DNA of 64,000 bases from Streptomyces pristinaespiralis (GTDB lineage: Bacteria; Actinomycetota; Actinomycetes; Streptomycetales; Streptomycetaceae): positions 434,001-498,000 of the forward strand of contig NZ_CP011340.1 in assembly GCF_001278075.1 (NCBI RefSeq). The letters run 5' to 3'. A program made the translations under genes and the position numbers. How positions within the stretch are numbered: position 1 is the stretch's first letter; each line of letters begins with the position of its first letter. Shown one piece after another: positions 9,867 through 18,006 of this stretch. The notes below the pieces were generated by a model. That model was not told the DNA's origin, did not search any database, and saw only the letters and a list, made by a program, of their open reading frames with translations.

Positions 9867-10058
9867 TCAGTCGTCGAAGTGGGTCGCGGAGCCGGCCTTG
9901 GAGGTCGTCGTCCCGGCGACGGCGAGCAGACCGCGGTCCATGATGGCGGGTCTGCCGTCGGGCAGAACGTTCAACTGCAAGGCGGCGTCGTACGCATAGG
10001 GGGCGATGCCCGTGCTCGGCTCTGCCGGGCGTGCGAAGTTCCACGCGAACGGTTTCAT
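9867..10058 (-). CDS. tgmA: ATP-grasp-modified RiPP precursor (TgmA-like)
   Basis: A 63-residue precursor peptide. The leader has the maturase-recognition motif of this family, KPFAWNFARP near the N-terminus, followed by YDAALQLNVLPDGRPAI. The likely core is the C-terminal GTTTSKAGSATHFDD: a run of Thr/Ser donors followed by two Asp acceptors at the very end. The ATG at 10058 has a strong GGGGAGGAAAAG ribosome site. The product would be a graspetide (omega-ester-containing peptide); ring pattern and number are not predictable by eye. A 16-bp palindrome sits about 65 bases upstream in the promoter region. Confidence 0.85.
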   Translation of the reverse strand: MKPFAWNFARPAEPSTGIAPYAYDAALQLNVLPDGRPAIMDRGLLAVAGTTTSKAGSATHFDD

Positions 10059-10123
10059 GTCTTTTCCTCCCCTGCCCGTGCGCGCCTGCCCGGGCTCCTC
10101 ATGTGACAGTACGTGTTTACGAA

Positions 10124-10139
10124 GTAATGGTTTCATTAC
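10124..10139. promoter_or_regulatory. palindrome in the graspetide promoter region
   Basis: GTAATG-GTTT-CATTAC is a perfect 6+6 inverted repeat in an AT-rich island. On the minus strand it overlaps the spacer and a possible -10 (ATTACT) 17 bases after TTGTCA, so it may be an operator. The rest of 10059-10459 shows nothing else. Confidence 0.45.
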
Positions 10140-10459
10140 GCACCGTGACAATATGAACGCTGTTTCTCTTCGGCTTCCCCCATCCGGGACCACCGGACCA
10201 CAGCTCCGCGGCGGCACCCCCACCGCCCGCTTCACTGCTGTCCGCTGCCTTCCGGCGCCGTCAAGACAGACGCACCATCAGCCCCACAGGTTTCACACCA
10301 TGGCTCCAACGTGACGGAGGCGACACTCCAAACCTCCTCGATCCAGGACATCCCGGCGAACGGGTGGGCCGGCCGGCATCGAAGCTTCAAGTCACGCCGT
10401 CGGGGCAAGCGTTCGTCCAGGATTCCGTTTTCCCCGGATCGGCAAGGATTGGCGCACTG

Positions 10460-10873
10460 ATGAGCGAATATGAGCGTTCTCACACGATGCCCGCTCTCCC
10501 CGAGCATGTCTACGACCAGGCTGCCCAGGTGGACCAGCTCGACAGCTGGCTCCCCGAGGCCCTGCACGTCAGGGCCGAGGAACTGCCGGCGGTCACCGTG
10601 CACGAGGACCGCACGGACGAGGACATGCCCGCGCTGCTGAAGGCGGAGAAGGACCAGATGCGGGTCGAGTGGGGAACGCGGAACGGGGGCGCCTACGCCG
10701 GATGGCTCCAGGTCGCCGGAATCGGCTCCGGTGCCAGCGAGGTCACCGTCCACCTGTCGTTCTTCGACGAGTCGCACGACCCCGGGGAGCAGGCCGTGAA
10801 CGACGCCCTCGACCAGAGCCTGCGGCGGCTCGAGGAGCAGGTGCGGATCAGGGTCGAAGGCGCCGCCGGCTGA
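10460..10873 (+). CDS. SRPBCC-like small protein
   Basis: About 137 residues. The opening MPALPEHVYDQAAQVDQLDSWLP is typical of START/SRPBCC (polyketide cyclase-like) proteins, followed by strand-rich segments MRVEWGTRNGGAYAGWLQV and ASEVTVHLSFF and a long C-terminal helix (EQAVNDALDQSLRRLEEQV). The fold binds hydrophobic ligands; no catalytic residues stand out. The ATG at 10460 gives MSEYERSHT; its ribosome site is weak (GGATT), and the ATG at 10487 is an alternative. It converges with glpD, 40 bases apart. Confidence 0.65.
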   Translation: MSEYERSHTMPALPEHVYDQAAQVDQLDSWLPEALHVRAEELPAVTVHEDRTDEDMPALLKAEKDQMRVEWGTRNGGAYAGWLQVAGIGSGASEVTVHLSFFDESHDPGEQAVNDALDQSLRRLEEQVRIRVEGAAG

Positions 10874-10913
10874 GAAGGGCCCGGTGCCGCTCGGCGGGCT
10901 GGAGCGGGACGGG

Positions 10914-12548
10914 TCAGGACGAGCAGTGCTCCAGCGCCTCGTGGGCCGCTTCCTGCGCCGCCCGGCGGTCCGCGTCGACGAGGCCGATGCGGGTGCGCCG
11001 GTCCAGCAGGTCCGACGCGTCGAGGGCGCCCTCGTGCCGTACCGCCCAGACCAGTTCGGCCCGGGTGACGGGGTGGCCCGGCACTGCGGGCGCGGCGAGG
11101 GCCGGGTCGGCGAGGCCGAGGGCGTGCACAGCCGGTGCCTCCACGCCGTAGCGGCGGACCAGGCGCCGGGGCGCGTCGAGCCTGGCGAGCACCCCGGCCG
11201 GGGCCGCCCCGACGAGCGGAAGGGCGGCCGTGCGGCTGGGCCCCGCGCTCACGCCGCCCGCGACGAGTGCCGCGTCCACGGCGTCCTCGGCCATGCGGCG
11301 GTAGGTGGTGAGCTTGCCCCCGACGACGGTGACGACGCCGTCGGCCGAAGTGAGGACCGCGTGCCTGCGGGAGATGTCGGCCGTCCTGCCGGGCCCGGCC
11401 GGGCCGTCGGGGCCCGCCGCCGCGCCGGTGTCCAGGAGCGGCCGCAGGCCGGCGAAGGCGCCGACCACGTCGTCGCGGCTCAGGGGCACGTCGAGGGCCG
11501 AGCCGAGGACGTCGAGGAGGAAGCCGATGTCCGTCTCGGGCACGTCGGGCACGTCGGGTACCGGCCCTTCGACCGGTTCGTCGGTGAGTCCGACGTACAC
11601 CCGGCCGTCGCCCTGGGGCAGGACGAGGACGAAGCGGTTGGACTCGCCGGGGATCGGGATGTGCATGCCCGCGGTGAGGCCGCCCAGGTCCTCCGAGCGC
11701 AGTACGAGGTGGGTGCCTCGGGAGGGGCGCAGCCGGACGTCGTCGACGAGGCCGCCCGCCCAGACGCCTGCGGCGTTGATGACGGTGCGGGCCCGGATGT
11801 CCAGTTCCTCGCCGGTGAGTTCGTCGCGGACGCGGGCGCCGGTCCCGGTCAGGGCGAGTGCGCGGGTCCGGGTGAGGATGTGGGCGCCGTGGGCGGCCGC
11901 GGTTCTGGCGACGGCGGTCACCAGGCGGGCGTCGTCGGTGAGTTGACCGTCCCAGGAGAGCAGGCCGCCGCGCAGCCCGGTCGGGCGCAGGACGGGCGCC
12001 ATGTGCCGGGTCTCGACGGCGGAGAGCGTGCGGGGCGCGGGGAGGGTGGTGCGGGAGGTGCGGGCCGAGGCCCGCAGGAGGTCGCCGGCGCGCAGCCCCG
12101 CCCAGGTCACGGCGGCCTGGCCGCGGGAGACGAGAGGGGTGAGCGGCAGGACGAAGGGCTGAGGGCGGACGAGGTGGGGGGCCGTGCGTTCCATGAGGAT
12201 GCCGCGTTCGACGGCGCTCTCGTGGGCCACGTCGAGGTGGCCGGTGGCGAGGTAGCGCAGGCCGCCGTGGATGAGCTTGGAGCTCCAGCGGGAGGTGCCG
12301 AAGGCAAGGTCGTGGGCGTCGATCGCGGCGACGGTGAGTCCGCGGGAGGCGGCGTCGAGGGCGGCCCCGGCGCCGGTGGCCCCGAGGCCGACGACGAGGA
12401 CGTCGACGGTGGCGCCTTCGGCGAGCCGGGCCAGGTCGCGGCTGCGGCGGGCGGCGTTCAGGGACGCCGCCCGCGGTCCTTGGAGCGGGGGCCCGGCTGC
12501 CGCGCCGGCGGCACGGTCGGGGCGGCTCGATCGGCTCGGGCGGCTCAT
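10914..12548 (-). CDS. glpD: glycerol-3-phosphate dehydrogenase
   Basis: A 544-residue FAD-dependent glycerol-3-phosphate dehydrogenase. The FAD fingerprint is VDVLVVGLGATGAGAALDAASRG, followed by the family motif FGTSRWSSKLIHGGLRYL, a central RPSRGTHLVL, and a C-terminal helical domain (VVGGKLTTYRRMAEDAVDAAL). It oxidises sn-glycerol 3-phosphate to dihydroxyacetone phosphate at the membrane and passes electrons to quinone. The ATG at 12548 overlaps the TGA of the preceding TetR gene as ATGA, so the two are translationally coupled. Across the regulator, facing away, are an alkyl-DHAP-synthase-like enzyme and a lipid kinase, which suggests a glycerolipid rather than purely catabolic setting. 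Confidence 0.92.
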   Translation of the reverse strand: MSRPSRSSRPDRAAGAAAGPPLQGPRAASLNAARRSRDLARLAEGATVDVLVVGLGATGAGAALDAASRGLTVAAIDAHDLAFGTSRWSSKLIHGGLRYLATGHLDVAHESAVERGILMERTAPHLVRPQPFVLPLTPLVSRGQAAVTWAGLRAGDLLRASARTSRTTLPAPRTLSAVETRHMAPVLRPTGLRGGLLSWDGQLTDDARLVTAVARTAAAHGAHILTRTRALALTGTGARVRDELTGEELDIRARTVINAAGVWAGGLVDDVRLRPSRGTHLVLRSEDLGGLTAGMHIPIPGESNRFVLVLPQGDGRVYVGLTDEPVEGPVPDVPDVPETDIGFLLDVLGSALDVPLSRDDVVGAFAGLRPLLDTGAAAGPDGPAGPGRTADISRRHAVLTSADGVVTVVGGKLTTYRRMAEDAVDAALVAGGVSAGPSRTAALPLVGAAPAGVLARLDAPRRLVRRYGVEAPAVHALGLADPALAAPAVPGHPVTRAELVWAVRHEGALDASDLLDRRTRIGLVDADRRAAQEAAHEALEHCSS

Positions 12549-13144
12549 GGTGTGAGGGTCCTCTCCAGGATGGTCCGCAGTTCGTCGAGGAAGGCCGTGT
12601 CGGCGAGTTGGGGCTCGTCCTCCTCGGTCATGGTGCGCAGCGAGAGCGTGAAGGACTGCACGACGAGCAGCAGGGAGCGGGCTTGGCGGTCGGGGTGGGA
12701 CCGGCGGACGGATCCGTCGGCGTGGCCCTCCGCCAGTCCGCCCGCGATGAGTCCCAGCAGCGCGTCCTGGCTCGCGCCGCGGCGGTCGAGGACGTACGGG
12801 AGCAGCAGCTCGGGGTCCACATCGATGATCTTGTGGAAGAGCGGGTGGGCGCGGAAGGCGGTGACGCCGGCGACCAGTCCCTCGACCAGCCTCTGTCGTG
12901 CGGATGCGCCGGGTTCCGGTTCGGGCATGGCGCCGACGGCGAGGGCGATCCACTCCCTGGTCATCAGGTCGCCGACGAGGGTGCGCACGTCGGGCCAGCG
13001 GCGGTACAGCGTCATGCGGGAGACGCCGGCGCGCCGTGCGATGTCGGTGAGGGTGGTCCGGCGTACGCCGACGGCCAGGACGCAGTCGCGTGCCGCGTCG
13101 AGGACGGCATCTCCGTCCGAGTGGTTGTGACGAATGGGCGTCAT
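12545..13144 (-). CDS. TetR family transcriptional regulator
   Basis: A 199-residue repressor-type protein. The helix-turn-helix is at residues about 28-58 (TTLTDIARRAGVSRMTLYRRWPDVRTLV). The remaining helical domain carries ligand-binding and dimer surfaces; the segment FHKIIDVDPELLLPYVLDRRG is typical of a TetR group often beside glpD-like genes. It is cotranscribed with glpD (4-base overlap) and divergent from the FAD-linked oxidase. A candidate operator immediately upstream of its start would allow control of both directions. Confidence 0.9.
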   Translation of the reverse strand: MTPIRHNHSDGDAVLDAARDCVLAVGVRRTTLTDIARRAGVSRMTLYRRWPDVRTLVGDLMTREWIALAVGAMPEPEPGASARQRLVEGLVAGVTAFRAHPLFHKIIDVDPELLLPYVLDRRGASQDALLGLIAGGLAEGHADGSVRRSHPDRQARSLLLVVQSFTLSLRTMTEEDEPQLADTAFLDELRTILERTLTP

Positions 13145-13145
13145 C

Positions 13146-13158
13146 TGTCACAGTGTAA
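13146..13158. promoter_or_regulatory. candidate TetR operator
   Basis: TGTCACAGTGTAA is an imperfect dyad (TTACAC-T-GTGACA on the other strand) of the form seen in many TetR operators. It lies between the divergent regulator and FAD-oxidase starts, nearly touching the regulator ATG. Confidence 0.45.
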
Positions 13159-13229
13159 TGCCAGTGCAGGCCGCGCGGCAGTGCGCCCCGCGAAAGCCCC
13201 GCGTAACCGATGGTGAGGAAACAGCCCCA

Positions 13230-14828
13230 GTGGACATGTTGTGGAGCGGCTGGGGCGACCCGGCCAAGGCAGCCCCGCTGCCGGACACGGTGACCGGCCT
13301 GCTGCGCGATCTGCTCGGCGTGACACCCCGGGAGAGCGGCCCGGCCTCGCTCGAGGAGATCGACGTCCCGCCGTCCGGCCTGACCGCCGCCGCACGCGCG
13401 GCGCTCACGGACTGTGTGGGCGGGGACGCGTACGTACGTACCGACGCGGAGAGCCGGGTCCGCCACACCCGCGGGAAGTCCACGCCCGACCTGCTGCGCA
13501 TCCGGGCCGGCGAGGTCGACGACATACCCGCGGCCGTCGTGCTGCCCGGCAGTCACGACGAGGTGACCGCTGTCCTGCGGGCATGCGCCGAGCACGCGGT
13601 GGCCGTCGTCCCCTTCGGCGGCGGCACCTCCGTCGTCGGCGGGCTCGCCCCCGAGGGCAAGCACTGCTTCGTCGCACTGGACCTGCGCCGGCTCGACGCG
13701 CTCGTCCGTGTCGACGAGATCTCCCGCACGGCCGTCCTGCAGTCCGGGATGCGCGCACCTCGCTGCGAGGAGCTGCTCGGTGAACTGGGCTGGACGCTCG
13801 GCCACTTCCCGCAGTCCTACGAGTGGGCCTCCGTCGGCGGTTTCGCCGCGGCCCGCTCCAGTGGCCAGGCCTCGGCCGGCTACGGCCGCTTCGACGAGAT
13901 GGTTCTCGGTCTCACCCTCGCCACCCCGGAAGGGACCCTGGAGGTCGGGCGGGCCCCGCGCTCGGCGGCCGGCCCCGACCTGCGGCAGCTCGTGCTCGGC
14001 TCAGAGGGCGCGCTCGGGGTGATCACGTCCGTGACCGTACGCATCCGGCCGCTGCCCGAGACCCGGGTCTACGAGGGCTGGCGCTTCGCGTCCTTCGAGG
14101 CCGGCGCCGCGGCCCTGCGCAAGCTCGCCCAGGACGGCCCCCGTCCGACCGTGCTGCGCCTGTCGGACGAGACGGAGACCTTCGTGGGTCTGGCTCAGCC
14201 CGACCGGATCGGCAGCACGGAGGAGGGCGGTACGTCCGCCGGCTGCATGGCGATCGCCGGCTACGAGGGCACCGCACAGGACACCGCCGACCGGCGCTCG
14301 AAGGCCCGGGAGGTGCTGCTCGCCTGCGGTGGCGAGTACGTCGGCGAGGAGCCCGGCGAGCGCTGGGCCCACGGCCGTTACAACGCCCCCTACCTGCGCG
14401 ATGCGCTGCTCGACGCGGGCGCTTTCGCGGAGACGCTGGAGACGGCGTGCTTCTGGTCCGCCCTGCCGGGGCTCTACGAGGCGGTGCGCCAGGCGCTCAC
14501 CGTCACGCTGACCGAGGAGGGCACGCCTCCGCTGGTGATGTGCCACATCTCCCACGTGTACGAGAACGGCGCATCGCTGTACTTCACCGTGGTCAGCGCA
14601 CAGGGTGACGACCCGGTGGCCCACTGGGCGCCGGCGAAGCGGGCTGCCAACGACGCGATCATCGCGGCCGGGGGCACCATCAGCCACCACCACGGCGTCG
14701 GCACCGACCACCGCGACTGGTACGCGCGGGAGATCGGCCCGGTCGGGGTCCGTATCCTTCAGGCCCTCAAGGCCGAACTCGACCCGGCCGGGACACTCAA
14801 CCCCGGCGTCCTCATCCCCGTCCGCTGA
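13230..14828 (+). CDS. FAD-binding oxidase, alkyl-DHAP synthase-like
   Basis: About 532 residues. An FAD_binding_4 (PCMH/VAO) domain is clear: VVLPGSHDEVTAVLRAC, PFGGGTSVVGGL (flavin pyrophosphate loop), SYEWASVGGFAAARSSGQ and GSEGALGVITSVTVRIRP. The C-terminal half matches alkyldihydroxyacetone-phosphate synthases, with YENGASLYFTV and the histidine-rich GGTISHHHGVGTDHRDW near the end. In eukaryotes this enzyme swaps the acyl chain of acyl-DHAP for a fatty alcohol, making ether lipids; the bacterial role is inferred. Starts GTG 13230 or ATG 13236 are both possible. It is followed 29 bases later by a DagK-like kinase. Confidence 0.8.
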   Translation: MDMLWSGWGDPAKAAPLPDTVTGLLRDLLGVTPRESGPASLEEIDVPPSGLTAAARAALTDCVGGDAYVRTDAESRVRHTRGKSTPDLLRIRAGEVDDIPAAVVLPGSHDEVTAVLRACAEHAVAVVPFGGGTSVVGGLAPEGKHCFVALDLRRLDALVRVDEISRTAVLQSGMRAPRCEELLGELGWTLGHFPQSYEWASVGGFAAARSSGQASAGYGRFDEMVLGLTLATPEGTLEVGRAPRSAAGPDLRQLVLGSEGALGVITSVTVRIRPLPETRVYEGWRFASFEAGAAALRKLAQDGPRPTVLRLSDETETFVGLAQPDRIGSTEEGGTSAGCMAIAGYEGTAQDTADRRSKAREVLLACGGEYVGEEPGERWAHGRYNAPYLRDALLDAGAFAETLETACFWSALPGLYEAVRQALTVTLTEEGTPPLVMCHISHVYENGASLYFTVVSAQGDDPVAHWAPAKRAANDAIIAAGGTISHHHGVGTDHRDWYAREIGPVGVRILQALKAELDPAGTLNPGVLIPVR

Positions 14829-14857
14829 CCGGCCCCCTGCCTTCCGGAGGCGCATTC

Positions 14858-15739
14858 ATGCGACAGTTCACCGCCGTCGTCAATCCCGCCGCGGGCGGGT
14901 CGAGCGGTACGGCGGCCCTGCTCCCGCTGGCCCGCCTCCTGAGGGAGGCCGGGGCACGGTTCGACACGCAGTACAGCCGCAGCCTGGAGCACGCCCAGGA
15001 CGTGGCACGCCAGGCCGCCGGGCAGGGGGATGTCGTGCTGGCCGTCGGCGGGGACGGCATGGCCGGCCGCGTCGGCGGGGCGCTCAGCGGTTCCGACGCC
15101 GTGTTCGGCGTCGTCCCCGCCGGGCGCGGCAACGACTTCGCCCGGGCCCTGGGCCTGCCCTCACGGACGGAGGAGCTGGCGGACCTGCTGCTGAACGGCT
15201 CACCGCGGCCGGTCGACACCATCGAGGTCACCTCCGCCGTCCACGCCGGGACATCGGTGCTGGGCAGCGTGTACGCGGGCGTGGACGCGGTGGCCAACCG
15301 GCACGCCAACACCTCACGGCTGCTGCGGGGTGCCGCGTCCTACTACGCGGGCGGTCTGCGCGCCGTGCTCGGCTGGCGGCCCGCCGCCTACCGCATAACG
15401 GTCGACGGCACCGAGCACGAACGGCGCGGCTACACGGTCGTCGCGGCCAACTCGGGCTTCTACGGCTTCGGTCGCAACATCGCACCGGGCGCACGGCTCG
15501 ACGACGGCCTGCTGGATGTCGTCGTGATCAACCACGCCCCCAAGCGGCTGTTCTTCGCGATGATGAACGAGCTGAAGACGGGCGCCCACCTCGGGCGGCC
15601 GCAGGTGGAGATCCTCAGAGGCCGGGAGATCCGGATCGAGGCCGACAGGAGCGTGCCGTACGGCGCGGACGGCGAGGTCGACGCGGCCCTTCCGGTGACG
15701 GTCAGGGTCCAGCCGGGCGCACTCCACGTGATCTGCTGA
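14858..15739 (+). CDS. diacylglycerol kinase family lipid kinase
   Basis: A 293-residue member of the DagK/sphingosine kinase family. It has the N-terminal NPAAGG nucleotide motif, the catalytic-domain signature VLAVGGDGMAGRV, FGVVPAGRGNDFARALGLP, and the C-terminal beta-domain ending VPYGADGEVDAALPVTVRVQPGALHV. It transfers phosphate from ATP to a lipid hydroxyl, giving a phosphatidic-acid-like product. It directly follows the alkyl-DHAP-synthase-like gene (29 bases; GGAGGC ribosome site), so the two probably act in the same lipid pathway. Confidence 0.9.
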   Translation: MRQFTAVVNPAAGGSSGTAALLPLARLLREAGARFDTQYSRSLEHAQDVARQAAGQGDVVLAVGGDGMAGRVGGALSGSDAVFGVVPAGRGNDFARALGLPSRTEELADLLLNGSPRPVDTIEVTSAVHAGTSVLGSVYAGVDAVANRHANTSRLLRGAASYYAGGLRAVLGWRPAAYRITVDGTEHERRGYTVVAANSGFYGFGRNIAPGARLDDGLLDVVVINHAPKRLFFAMMNELKTGAHLGRPQVEILRGREIRIEADRSVPYGADGEVDAALPVTVRVQPGALHVIC

Positions 15740-15782
15740 CGCCGGCGCGGCGTTCGGGAGCGCGCAGCGCCGTTCTCGTGGC

Positions 15783-15812
15783 GGGCCGGCAGCGTTTTCC
15801 GGCGGCCGGCCC
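15783..15812 (+). terminator. hairpin in the 337-bp gap after the lipid kinase
   Basis: GGGCCGGC pairs with GCCGGCCC around a 14-base loop containing TTTT, 44 bases past the kinase stop. The rest of 15740-16076 shows no gene. Confidence 0.4.
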
Positions 15813-16076
15813 GGCGGGGCCGCCGTCAACGATCGCCCTCTCCACCCGGCGTTACCACCGTCGGGACGGGCTCGTGAGCACCGCGTACCGCCTTCTGAGC
15901 GAGGCCGGCTGACCGCCACGGGAGACGCGCCGGTGCGACGGCCGACCGCCACGAGGGACGCGCGGGGGGATTCGGCCGACGACTGCGGGTTACACGTACC
16001 AGGTCCCTGTGATGCCGTGAAGGCCGTCACCGGCCGGCCGGGCCGGCCGGTGACGGGCGTGAAGTGGAGGTGACCG

Positions 16077-17213
16077 GTGGCCTTGCGGCGCTGGGTGGCG
16101 TGGGAGCTGTCCGCGGTGTGGACCTCCGTACGGAGGGCCCTGACGGAGGCCGGGTCCGAGCGGGACCTGGCGGTCCAGTCTCTGAAGGCCGCCGGCGCCG
16201 CCGTACTGGCGTGGGCGCTGGTCGGCTGGTGGTGGAACGCGCCGATGGCCCTGATGGCGCCATGGACCGCGGTGGTCCTGGTGCAGAGCACCGTCTACCG
16301 CTCGCTGCGGGCCGGGACGCAGCAGCTCGTCGTGATCGCGCTCGGTACGCTGCTGGCGACGGGGGCGGCCGCGCTGACCGGGAACACCATGGCGGCGATG
16401 GCCCTCGCCCTTCCTCCGGCGGTGCTGCTGGCGAACTACTCGCGCTTCGGCGACCAGGGCGTCTACGCGCCGACGACCGCCATCTTCGTGCTCGCGTACA
16501 GCTCCTTCTCCGGGACGGCCATCGCCCACCGCCTCTTCGAGGCGCTCGTCGGGGCGGCGATCGGCATCGGCGTGAACGCCCTGGTCCTGCCCCCTGTGCA
16601 CCTCCGCGACGTGCGGGACAGCCTGGACAGGCTCGGCCGTGGCAGCACGGATCTGCTGCGTGCCATGGCCGATGACCTGGAGAGCGGTTACGACCGGACG
16701 AGCGCCGAACAGTGGCACGAGGGTTCCCGGCGGCTCGGCGGCCCCGTCCAGGACCTGCGCAACGCCCGCGGCTGGACTCAGGAGAGCTACCGCTTCAATC
16801 CGGGCTACCGGCTACGGCGGCGGACGGACCCCCCGCCGGACCACTGGGACACGTACTGGACCGAGCTCGCCGACCGGCTCGAGTCGGTGACGGCGACGCT
16901 GGTGGACATGACGGGTGAGTGGCGCAGCCTCGCGTCGCCGCCCGGCCCCGCGCTGCGCTGCCTGCCGGAGCTGTTCCGGGCCATGGCGGACGTCTGCGAG
17001 GCGGACCGGGCCGCGCTCGGCGCGGCGGCGCCGCCCGACGGCGACGCGCGCAAGGCGGCGATGGGCCGGGCCTGGGAGGCCCATCACCTGCTCAAGCGCC
17101 ATCTGATGGCCCACGACCACGAGACGGTGACCGCGGTGGGCGGGCTCGCGGCTCAGACACAGCAGTCGCTGTACCTGCTGGAGGCCGGGCCCGCTCCGGC
17201 CCGGCAGTCGTGA
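16077..17213 (+). CDS. FUSC family membrane protein
   Basis: A 378-residue protein with an N-terminal block of about six membrane segments (residues 35-165), including MAPWTAVVLVQSTVYRSLRAG, characteristic of the FUSC/aromatic-acid-exporter (YccS/AaeB-like) half-transporter. A cytoplasmic helical C-terminal domain follows (RDVRDSLDRLGRGSTDLLRAMA onward). Members export aromatic acids or fusaric-acid-like compounds; the substrate here is unknown. The start is GTG at 16077, chosen because GGAGGTGACC lies directly upstream. Confidence 0.85.
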   Translation: MALRRWVAWELSAVWTSVRRALTEAGSERDLAVQSLKAAGAAVLAWALVGWWWNAPMALMAPWTAVVLVQSTVYRSLRAGTQQLVVIALGTLLATGAAALTGNTMAAMALALPPAVLLANYSRFGDQGVYAPTTAIFVLAYSSFSGTAIAHRLFEALVGAAIGIGVNALVLPPVHLRDVRDSLDRLGRGSTDLLRAMADDLESGYDRTSAEQWHEGSRRLGGPVQDLRNARGWTQESYRFNPGYRLRRRTDPPPDHWDTYWTELADRLESVTATLVDMTGEWRSLASPPGPALRCLPELFRAMADVCEADRAALGAAAPPDGDARKAAMGRAWEAHHLLKRHLMAHDHETVTAVGGLAAQTQQSLYLLEAGPAPARQS

Positions 17214-17217
17214 CATC

Positions 17218-17264
17218 CGCACGTCGCGCGGGTCCGGGCGGCCCGGCGTCCGGGGCGACGTGCG
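17218..17264. terminator. bidirectional hairpin between FUSC and VOC genes
   Basis: CGCACGTCGC pairs with GCGACGTGCG, and an inner CCGGGC/GCCCGG hairpin sits in the loop. Genes on both strands end here. Confidence 0.6.
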
Positions 17265-17310
17265 TGTCCGGCCGCCCTCGTGCCCGGCCTTCGTGCGAGC
17301 CGGACCGGTG

Positions 17311-17757
17311 TCAGCAGGTCCAGTCCTTGTCGGTGTCGAGGTCGCCCTGGCGACGCTGGGTGAAGGAGAACCAGTTGCCCGAGTCGTCGCGGAAGATCGC
17401 CTCGGTCCCGTAGGGGCGCTCCTGCGGCTCGGAAAGGAACTCCACGCCGCGTGCCTTGAGCTTCTCGTAGTCGCCGTGGATGTCGTCGGTGGCCAGGACA
17501 CCCGCGCCGAGGACTCCCTTGGAGACGAGGGTCGTCATGGCCTCCGCGGACTCGGGGTCCATCGAGGACGCGCTCGGCACCATCAGCGTCAGCTCCACGT
17601 CGGGCTGGCCCTTCGCGCCGACCGTCAGCCAGCGCATGCCTCCCTCGCCCATGGTCATGTCCGTCCGCACTTCGAGGCCGAGTTTTTGCGTGTAGAACTC
17701 CTTCGCCCGGTCCTGGTCGAGCACCCAGACGGTGGAGATGGCGAGGCCCTTGATCAT
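17311..17757 (-). CDS. VOC family protein
   Basis: A 148-residue glyoxalase/bleomycin-resistance superfamily protein. The N-terminal module has VWVLDQDRAKEFYTQKLGLEVRTD, the typical VLDQDRAxxFYxxxLG signature. The second has GVEFLSEPQERPYGTEAIFRDDSGNWFSF. The conserved acidic and polar positions are kept but the metal ligands cannot be assigned without a model. The ATG at 17757 has GGAG upstream. It is divergent from the DUF899 gene across 249 bases. Confidence 0.88.
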   Translation of the reverse strand: MIKGLAISTVWVLDQDRAKEFYTQKLGLEVRTDMTMGEGGMRWLTVGAKGQPDVELTLMVPSASSMDPESAEAMTTLVSKGVLGAGVLATDDIHGDYEKLKARGVEFLSEPQERPYGTEAIFRDDSGNWFSFTQRRQGDLDTDKDWTC

Positions 17758-18006
17758 TTCGTGCTCCTGGATGAGAGGTTTCTGCGGCCCTGCCACCGTA
17801 GGCAGCGAGGCCCTGCGCCTGCTTCTTCAGAATTGCTGCGCCTGAGAGCTCGTCCGTCAACGTGTCGGCCGGCGTCGTCCCCCCTCCCCCGGCCGGGCCG
17901 ATCGTCCCGGCCTGCGATGAGTTCCGGACGGGTCGCGAGTCTGCACCGGTGAGCGTCGTAGCACGCGTACGCCGCCGCCCCGGCACGAGACACCACGGAG
18001 GACACC

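Noticed and set aside
10914..13805. 963-codon minus-strand open frame
   Set aside because: Upstream of ATG 12548 it runs through the TetR and FAD-oxidase genes in the wrong frame or strand; only glpD is real.
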